From Croceitalea sp. (GTDB lineage Bacteria; Bacteroidota; Bacteroidia; Flavobacteriales; Flavobacteriaceae), in the NCBI GenBank assembly GCA_013001145.1, contig JABDND010000152.1, forward strand, positions 1 to 49,960: DNA of 49,960 bases, given 5' to 3'. The notes below the pieces were generated by a model, which saw only the letters and a list, made by a program, of their open reading frames with translations, was not told the DNA's origin and made no database searches. Of this stretch, positions 44,524 to 49,960 are shown piece after piece. A program made the position numbers and the translations under genes. The first letter of the stretch is position 1; the number at the start of each line of letters is the position of its first letter.

Positions 44524-45285
44524 ATGAAAATTGTTATTTCTCCAGCTAAGTCGTTGGATTACCAATCTGAGCTCCCTACCTCAAAATATAGTATGCCCGA
44601 ATTTTTGCCCCAAGCAGAAAGGCTCAACAAGGCATTGGCCAAAAAAAAACCAAGGGCATTGTCAAAATTGATGTCGATTTCAGATGATTTGGCTCAATTA
44701 AACTATGAGCGAAACCAACAATTTAAAACACCCTTTACTCCAGAAAATGCCAGGCCTGCTCTTTACGCCTTTAATGGCGATGTGTATCAAGGATTGGATG
44801 CGTATAACATACCTGAAGATAAAATAGACATCGTACAAGAAAAGCTTCGCATTTTATCAGGACTCTATGGCATTCTAAAGCCATTGGATTTAATTCAGCC
44901 ATATCGTTTAGAGATGGGTACCCAGTTGAAGATTGGTAGAAACAAAAACCTTTATGAGTTTTGGAAAAAGCGGTTGACAGCCAAATTAAATTCAGAATTG
45001 GAAGAAGGTGAAATCTTCATTAATTTGGCGAGTAATGAATATTTTTCGGCGATTGATGTCAAAAGCCTGAAAGTTCCTGTAATTACCCCAATATTTAAAG
45101 CTTGGAAGAATGATTCACTTAAAGTTCTTAGTTTTTTTGCCAAAAAAGCGCGTGGTCATATGGTACGCTATATAATTGACAACAATGTGCAGACCCTTGA
45201 TGATTTAAAAGCATTTAACTACGAAGACTACGAATTTAGCCAACAACACACAGTAAAAGAGCATCAGCCTGTATTCATACGATAG
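44524..45285 (+). CDS. yaaA: Peroxide stress protein YaaA (DUF328)
   Basis: 253 residues beginning MKIVISPAKSLDYQSELP, the family start. Conserved blocks follow: LYAFNGDVYQGLDAY near 82, LSGLYGILKPLDLIQPYRLE near 117, and FFAKKARGHMVRYI near 210. In E. coli YaaA lowers intracellular iron under peroxide stress and binds DNA. A longer frame from 44398 overlaps the end of rluD and is not conserved, so 44524 is used. Confidence 0.96.
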   Translation: MKIVISPAKSLDYQSELPTSKYSMPEFLPQAERLNKALAKKKPRALSKLMSISDDLAQLNYERNQQFKTPFTPENARPALYAFNGDVYQGLDAYNIPEDKIDIVQEKLRILSGLYGILKPLDLIQPYRLEMGTQLKIGRNKNLYEFWKKRLTAKLNSELEEGEIFINLASNEYFSAIDVKSLKVPVITPIFKAWKNDSLKVLSFFAKKARGHMVRYIIDNNVQTLDDLKAFNYEDYEFSQQHTVKEHQPVFIR

Positions 45286-45329
45286 AATAATTTCTTGCTA
45301 AAAGCGTTCTTGATAAAAGTTCTTGAACC

Positions 45330-45692
45330 ATGAAGAAATTTCTTGTAATTCTATCTGCCATTGGAATTTTAGTTGCTGCCTGCACCGATTTGGATGATGA
45401 CCTTACTACGGCCAACATTAGATTAAAGAATAACGCTGGCATAAGCTTTAATCTAGTTGAGTTTATACCCGATAGTTTATTTTATGAGAACGTGCCCAGC
45501 GATGGCTTTTCAAATTATTTGGAGTTCGAGGAAGCTTTTGAAGCTATGCCTTTTACAATTGAAACAGACTCCATGACCTTTAATTACACGCCTGAAGAAA
45601 CCGAAATGGAGGCATTGCCAATTGGTTTGTATACCTATGAAATTAATATCACAGATGAAGGTGAGGTACTAGTGAATTTTAAGATTGACTAA
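45330..45692 (+). CDS. Small lipoprotein of unknown function
   Basis: 120 residues. Lipoprotein signal MKKFLVILSAIGILVAAC with the lipobox cysteine at 18. The mature part is acidic and probably beta-rich (IRLKNNAGISFNLVEFIPDS, MTFNYTPEETEMEALPIGLY, VLVNFKID). I do not recognise a family. The stop is 1 nt from the end of the convergent THX gene. Confidence 0.8.
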   Translation: MKKFLVILSAIGILVAACTDLDDDLTTANIRLKNNAGISFNLVEFIPDSLFYENVPSDGFSNYLEFEEAFEAMPFTIETDSMTFNYTPEETEMEALPIGLYTYEINITDEGEVLVNFKID

Positions 45693-45693
45693 G

Positions 45694-45822
45694 TTATTTA
45701 CTTTTTCCCACGCTTACCTTTTCTTCAACCGTGGTACGTTTTTTAATTTTTCTTTTACGCCTTGCGCCATATGATTTATTGGCTATTTTGCCACGTTTGG
45801 TTTTTATGTCTCCTTTTCCCAT
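45694..45822 (-). CDS. 30S ribosomal protein THX
   Basis: 42 residues: MGKGDIKTKRGKIANKSYGA, followed by RRKRKIKKRTTVEEKVSVGK and SK. The N-terminal MGKGD-K-x-RGKI pattern and strong basic composition identify the THX (bS31) small-subunit protein seen in Thermus and Bacteroidota. It is too short for many gene finders. Convergent with the lipoprotein gene and divergent from the uracil-DNA-glycosylase-like gene. Confidence 0.9.
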   Translation of the reverse strand: MGKGDIKTKRGKIANKSYGARRKRKIKKRTTVEEKVSVGKSK

Positions 45823-45888
45823 GATGTGTAGTTTTGTAACTCTTTAAAGTACAAAAAAAGCGAGAGCCCGCAAAACACGGGTTTGTGT

Positions 45889-45896
45889 TAAATTTG
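45889..45896 (+). promoter_or_regulatory. TAnnTTTG box directly upstream of the UDG-like gene
   Basis: TAAATTTG is a perfect -7 match and ends 6 nt before the ATG at 45903, so the transcript would have almost no leader. No TTG 19 nt further upstream. Confidence 0.45.
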
Positions 45897-45902
45897 TAAT
45901 CC

Positions 45903-46571
45903 ATGTTTGTACATCAACATCCCTATGAGCCCTTTCTTTTTGACGGTGTCGAAAAGTTAATTGTGGGCACTTTGCCGCCACCACGTTTTACAACAGGTGA
46001 CTTAAAAGAAGGCGATGTTGATTTTTGCTACGGTAGCCGTGATGGACAGCTTTGGCCCATTTTGGACCGCATTTTTGAATTGAACTTAACATTTGCCACA
46101 ACGGAACGTGCGATTTTAGAACGAAAACAGTTTCTAAGGTCAGAAAAAATAGGCATTTGTGATATTGTTGAAAGTGCAGAAAGAGCAAAAATTGATGCTT
46201 CTGATTTAGGTATGCAAAATGTACAATTGCGTGATATGTTCTATTTTTTTAAGGCATATCCTACAGTGCATACTTTGCTCTTCACCGGAGGTAATAGCAA
46301 GAATGGACCCGAGTATTTTTTTAGAAGATATTTGAAAGAGAAAGGACTGTCCCTACAGGTCGTTTCTGACTCAGTGCCCAGGGTTAACAAATTTTTGATG
46401 TCGGCACAGACCGGAGAGCAAAAAGTAATCAAAACAGTCTCCTTGGTAGCGCCCTCAGGTGCCGCAAACAGGGCCATTGGTAGTTTAGAATCCTATAAAG
46501 CATTAAAAAGTAAAAACCCGGCATTCAACACGATTGATTTTAGGGTAATGCAATATCGGGCGTATTTTTAA
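45903..46571 (+). CDS. Uracil-DNA glycosylase-like family protein
   Basis: 222 residues. The N-terminal motif KLIVGTLPPPRFTTGDLKEG, followed by FCYGSRDGQLWPILDRIFEL, resembles motif 1 of the UDG superfamily (GSxPS ... YY..P.N.FW). The C-terminal SLVAPSGAANRAIGSLESYK resembles the SPSP/SPAN-type motif 2. Closest in style to mismatch-specific or hypoxanthine-type glycosylases. The catalytic acid is not obvious, so activity is uncertain. It would excise a damaged base in base excision repair if active. Confidence 0.7.
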   Translation: MFVHQHPYEPFLFDGVEKLIVGTLPPPRFTTGDLKEGDVDFCYGSRDGQLWPILDRIFELNLTFATTERAILERKQFLRSEKIGICDIVESAERAKIDASDLGMQNVQLRDMFYFFKAYPTVHTLLFTGGNSKNGPEYFFRRYLKEKGLSLQVVSDSVPRVNKFLMSAQTGEQKVIKTVSLVAPSGAANRAIGSLESYKALKSKNPAFNTIDFRVMQYRAYF

Positions 46572-46645
46572 AATGTTTTGGCTTAAGTGTTAGGTTTGTG
46601 TCTACAATCCGCTAAATTGTGATGTTGTTATAAAATGTGCTTTGG

Positions 46646-46674
46646 TTGCCTATTTATAACGATCTTTATTTTTT
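46646..46674 (+). promoter_or_regulatory. Candidate promoter of ppc
   Basis: TTG (46646-46648), an 18-nt spacer and TATTTTTT (46667-46674), one mismatch from TAnnTTTG, 25 nt before the ATG at 46700. Confidence 0.45.
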
Positions 46675-46699
46675 TAAGCATATTCTAAATCAATAAGTA

Positions 46700-49255
46700 A
46701 TGGACAACATGCAGCAAGCCAAACGCTTGGAAGAATTCAAAAAATCGGTTACCAATAAATTCAATATATATAACAGTCTTTTTTTAAGCCTTCCCTACAG
46801 AAACATAGAGAATGTTGGTATGCTCGTTCCTATTTTATTGCATCAATGTGAAACAGGATTAAAGGAGGGTAAGAACCCGCAAGAAATATTAGAATTGTTC
46901 TTTAATAATTTTGCCAATATTACTGACGAGCGACAACGTATTGATTTCATGTTTCGAATCATTCAATATGTTGAACGTCAAGTAGTTCTTTATGACAGTG
47001 TAGAGGATTCTGCCTTTCCAAAGTTGCAAGAATATACCAATTCGCTCTCCATAAAAGATTATTTTGAATTGGTCAACCAAAACAAGAATTGGGACAAAAT
47101 AGCCAAAAAATTGGCCTCTTTCAGCGCCCGTATCGTGTTGACCGCCCATCCTACCCAATTTTATACGCCTTCAGTGCTCGATATTATTGCGGAACTAAGA
47201 GCATTGATCAATGGAGATGAAGTAAACGATATAGATGTGACTTTGCAACAATTGGGCCTTACTTCGCTGGTCAACTCTAAAAAACCCACTCCTTTGGATG
47301 AGGCCAAGAATATCATTTATATTTTACGAAATACCTATTATGAGGCGATAGGTGAGCTTTTTCAGTATATAAAAAGCAATATTCATAACGAGTCCTTCGA
47401 TAATTATAACATCATGAAATTGGGCTTTTGGCCTGGTGGTGATCGTGATGGCAATCCATTTGTCACAGCAGAGATCACCAAACAAGTAGCTGATGAGTTG
47501 CGTGTGACCCTAATGAAATGTTACTATAATGAACTCAAGGGCCTACGCAAGAAATTGACCTTCCAAAAATTACAACAACCTTTGAATGAGCTAAGTGCCC
47601 ACTTGTATAAGTCTATGTTTGATTATAGCGTGGTCATTAGCTATGAAGATATAATTTCCAAATTAATTGAAATACGTGAATTATTGGTAGCACATTACCA
47701 TAGCTTGTATTTGGAGCAATTGAATGTACTTATTGACCGTGTACATATCTTCAAAACCCATTTTGCAACACTCGACATACGACAAGATCATAGCAAGCAT
47801 AAACTAGTGGTGCAGGCTGTACTTCAAAAACATGGGGTCATAAAAGAAAATTTAGAGGAACTCAGTGAAAAAAAGCTGATTCAGTGTTTATTGAAAGAGA
47901 ACATTTCGATTAAATCAGGTGATTTTAAAGAGGATATCATTAAAGATACCATCAAAAATATTCAGCAACTGGGTGCAATTCAAAAAAACAATGGACAAGA
48001 TGGTTGTAATCGTTATATCATCAGTAATTCGGAAGATATATTTTCTGTGCTCTTTGTGTTTGGATTGTTTAGATGGTGCGGTTGGAAATCTGACGAAATC
48101 ACCTTTGATATTGTGCCTTTATTTGAGACCATGAAAGGGATGGAAGCTGCCGAACAAATTATGCAACAGCTATTTGATACCCCAATATATAGAGCTCATT
48201 TGGCGAGCAGGGATGATATACATACGATGATGCTTGGCTTTTCGGACGGTACCAAAGATGGAGGTTATTTAAAGGCCAATTGGTCTATTTTAAAGACAAA
48301 AGAAACTTTGAGCAAAGTCTGCAAAAAGAATGGTATTAAGGCCATTTTCTTTGATGGAAGGGGAGGACCACCTGCACGTGGTGGCGGTAAAACACATCGT
48401 TTTTATGCGGCGCAGACCAAAGACGTTGCCAATCACGAAATTCAATTGACCATTCAGGGCCAAACAATCACCAGTACGTATGGTACCAAAGAACAGTTTA
48501 TCCATAATTCTGAACAATTGCTTACGGCGGGCTTGAGCAATAATTTGTTTGGTAAGGAGCATGTGATATCAGCTGCAGATCGTAAATTGATAGAAGAGCT
48601 TTCAGAGCACAGCTTTGAAAAATACGTACAGCTCAAAAACCACGAAAAATTTATCCCTTACTTGGAACATCGCAGTACCTTAAAATATTACAGCAACGCC
48701 AATATTGGTAGCCGTCCAGGCAAAAGGGGCAATAAAAAGCAATTGGAGCTTTCAGACCTGCGGGCCATTTCTTTTGTGGGTTCATGGAGTCAATTAAAAC
48801 AAAATGTACCCGGTTATTTTGGTTTGGGCACTGCCATTGAACACTTTAAAAATAAGGGAAGGCTAAATGAAGTTAAAAGATTGTATAAAGAGGTGCCCTT
48901 TTTTAAGGCGCTGATGTTGAACAGTATGATGTCATTGGCCAAGACCAATTTTGACTTGACCAGCTATATGCGTGATGATGAAGAATTTGGCGAGTTTTGG
49001 CAGGTATTGCACGCGGAATACGAATTGTCAATGAAAATGCTATTACAAATTTCAGGTTTAAAAATACTCATGGAAGACGAGGCTGTATCTCGTGAATCGG
49101 TCAAAATACGTGAAAAAATTGTGTTGCCCTTATTGGTGATACAACAGAACGCACTGTACCATATTACCAAAAATTCAGCTTACAAAAACCTTTACGAAAA
49201 GATTGTGACAAGGTCCTTGTATGGTAATATCAATGCCAGTCGCAACTCGGCTTAA
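46700..49255 (+). CDS. ppc: Phosphoenolpyruvate carboxylase
   Basis: 851-residue anaplerotic enzyme making oxaloacetate from PEP and bicarbonate. Catalytic His150 lies in VLTAHPTQF, GFWPGGDRDGNPFVT is near 250, and LGFSDGTKDGGYLKANW near 513 is the lysine-containing block. FFDGRGGPPARGGGKTHRF near 550 corresponds to the FHGRGGxxxRGG motif of E. coli; here the histidine is Asp552. The C terminus stops at RNSA without the usual final NTG-type motif, so aspartate inhibition may differ. Single gene; stop 2 nt from the convergent response regulator. Confidence 0.95.
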   Translation: MDNMQQAKRLEEFKKSVTNKFNIYNSLFLSLPYRNIENVGMLVPILLHQCETGLKEGKNPQEILELFFNNFANITDERQRIDFMFRIIQYVERQVVLYDSVEDSAFPKLQEYTNSLSIKDYFELVNQNKNWDKIAKKLASFSARIVLTAHPTQFYTPSVLDIIAELRALINGDEVNDIDVTLQQLGLTSLVNSKKPTPLDEAKNIIYILRNTYYEAIGELFQYIKSNIHNESFDNYNIMKLGFWPGGDRDGNPFVTAEITKQVADELRVTLMKCYYNELKGLRKKLTFQKLQQPLNELSAHLYKSMFDYSVVISYEDIISKLIEIRELLVAHYHSLYLEQLNVLIDRVHIFKTHFATLDIRQDHSKHKLVVQAVLQKHGVIKENLEELSEKKLIQCLLKENISIKSGDFKEDIIKDTIKNIQQLGAIQKNNGQDGCNRYIISNSEDIFSVLFVFGLFRWCGWKSDEITFDIVPLFETMKGMEAAEQIMQQLFDTPIYRAHLASRDDIHTMMLGFSDGTKDGGYLKANWSILKTKETLSKVCKKNGIKAIFFDGRGGPPARGGGKTHRFYAAQTKDVANHEIQLTIQGQTITSTYGTKEQFIHNSEQLLTAGLSNNLFGKEHVISAADRKLIEELSEHSFEKYVQLKNHEKFIPYLEHRSTLKYYSNANIGSRPGKRGNKKQLELSDLRAISFVGSWSQLKQNVPGYFGLGTAIEHFKNKGRLNEVKRLYKEVPFFKALMLNSMMSLAKTNFDLTSYMRDDEEFGEFWQVLHAEYELSMKMLLQISGLKILMEDEAVSRESVKIREKIVLPLLVIQQNALYHITKNSAYKNLYEKIVTRSLYGNINASRNSA

Positions 49256-49257
49256 GA

Positions 49258-49635
49258 TCAATAGGTAAGTTGTTTTGTCTCAAGTTCTCTTATGATTCTA
49301 TCAACAGCATTATAAAAGCGTTTCTTGGGCATGGGCTTCATTAAAAAATCATGAATACCATAATCTTGAGCTGTTTTTTCGAACTTGGGCCAAGTGGAGT
49401 TGATAATGATGGATGCCTTTATTTCAATACTGTCAAGAAGTTCAAAAGCGTTCACATCTTCGAGCAATACGTCTAAGAATACAATATCAACTTTTTGATC
49501 ATATAAGGCCTTGATTCCCTCATAAGGATTGGCGTATGAACCAACCAGTTCCAGTCTTGGGTGTGTTTTTACCAAGATTGAGGTTGCCAAACGCTGAATG
49601 GATGAATCATCGATAACAATAGTCTTGAATTTCAT
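49258..49635 (-). CDS. Receiver-only response regulator (LytT/AlgR-like REC)
   Basis: 125 residues. Acidic pocket IVIDDSSIQ near 6, phospho-accepting Asp in IVFLDVLLEDVNAFELLDSI near 55, Ser/Thr in IINSTWP and Lys in FLMKPMPKKRF. It resembles the receiver half of LytTR regulators but stops at residue 125 without a DNA-binding domain. No kinase gene is adjacent. The ATG at 49635 lies 22 nt after a perfect -7 box. Confidence 0.9.
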   Translation of the reverse strand: MKFKTIVIDDSSIQRLATSILVKTHPRLELVGSYANPYEGIKALYDQKVDIVFLDVLLEDVNAFELLDSIEIKASIIINSTWPKFEKTAQDYGIHDFLMKPMPKKRFYNAVDRIIRELETKQLTY

Positions 49636-49657
49636 AAGTAGGTCGTTTTATGAAGAC

Positions 49658-49665
49658 CAAAGTTA
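49658..49665 (-). promoter_or_regulatory. -7 element of the right-hand response regulator
   Basis: Minus-strand TAACTTTG (49665-49658), perfect TAnnTTTG, 22 nt before the ATG. No clear -33 element. Confidence 0.45.
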
Positions 49666-49870
49666 GGTTAACTACATACTTTGTAAGAAAATACGGGTCG
49701 TAAATAACTAAATTATCGTTAAACGCATCATTTTAGCCAATTAATTGAAAATCAGCGAATTGTTCATCGATGAAATCGGTATTTCAAGGAAAAAGCACTG
49801 TGGTCGTCTGTTAATGGAAAAATTCATTTTTGTAGGAATATTGGAAAAAATACGCGCCGTGGCATATCTA

Positions 49871-49960
49871 TTACGCTTCATTTAAGGATAAGGTAACAAG
49901 CGATACTTTTTCTTTTTTTCCTTTTAGTTCTTGGGTACCCAATGTTTGAATCTTGAAAGT
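49871..49960 (-). CDS. C-terminal end of a probable adenylate/guanylate cyclase, enters from the right
   Basis: A minus-strand frame is open from the last base of the window to a TAA at 49873-49871: 29 codons reading TFKIQTLGTQELKGKKEKVS, then LVTLSLNEA. The pattern LGT-x-ELKGKxEKV matches the closing segment of class III nucleotide cyclase domains (usually ELKGKxEPVxVYEV). The start lies outside the window. Only the tail is visible, so this is tentative. About 235 nt without a gene separate it from the response regulator. Confidence 0.5.
   Translation of the reverse strand, partial: TFKIQTLGTQELKGKKEKVSLVTLSLNEA

Noticed and set aside
1-49960. CRISPR arrays, tRNA/rRNA genes, insertion sequences, integrase or phage genes
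   Set aside because: None was seen on either strand: no regularly spaced repeats, no transposase or integrase frames, and intergenic gaps are too short or lack the expected structures.

Overview
This window looks like a chromosomal segment from a marine-type Flavobacteriaceae bacterium (Bacteroidota). I infer this from the AT-rich composition, the scarcity of Shine-Dalgarno sites, many upstream elements fitting the Bacteroidota TTG-N17..19-TAnnTTTG promoter pattern, and the gene content: a surface protein with HYR-like and Calx-beta-like repeats, a THX ribosomal protein, a DUF1573 protein, the gene order rsfS-ftsH-LUD-cdsA-psd, and a PEP carboxylase of divergent type. I see no insertion sequence, prophage, CRISPR array, tRNA or rRNA. 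The content is mostly housekeeping with some accessory genes.

Layout. 1-3055 (-): the first 1018 codons of a very large secreted repeat protein that runs off the left edge. 3457-4005 (+): a ClpP protease subunit. 4119-7713 (-): a tightly packed light/DNA-repair operon (flavin reductase, 43-residue DUF2256 protein, DASH cryptochrome, iron-sulfur (6-4) photolyase-like protein), with a perfect 10-bp inverted repeat in front of it. 7852-12588: kynurenine 3-monooxygenase, a DUF4174 protein, a CdsZ-like protein without zinc ligands, NIF3 and LpxK. 12560-18970 (-): two ECF sigma factors, an anti-sigma factor, a small cysteine protein, lipA, gap and a hybrid histidine kinase. 19166-21372 (-): murB and an aminotransferase. 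21516-29811: a PDZ aspartyl protease, DUF1573, valS, two Tat-like exported enzymes (dienelactone hydrolase, GH109-like oxidoreductase) and a sterol-desaturase-family membrane protein.

29808-34564 (-): a membrane-lipid and quality-control operon (rsfS, ftsH, LUD, cdsA, psd, acyl-CoA-binding protein). 34657-38792: birA, SRPBCC, pyrE, NUDIX and an M14 carboxypeptidase lipoprotein. 38853-41097 (-): a PAS histidine kinase overlapping a receiver-only response regulator. 41260-45285: coaD and ddl divergent from PASTA, rluD and yaaA. 45330-49960: a small lipoprotein, ribosomal protein THX, a uracil-DNA-glycosylase-like protein, ppc, another receiver-only regulator, and the last 29 codons of a probable nucleotide cyclase entering from the right.

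Most distinctive points: the four-gene photolyase operon with its palindromic upstream site; the abrupt GC jump inside the left-edge repeat protein and the nested palindrome covering its start codon; the cysteine-less CdsZ homologue; TAnnTTTG boxes only 4-6 nt upstream of three start codons, suggesting leaderless mRNAs; and the substituted active-site histidine in PEP carboxylase. Nothing here is clearly a new defence or mobile system.
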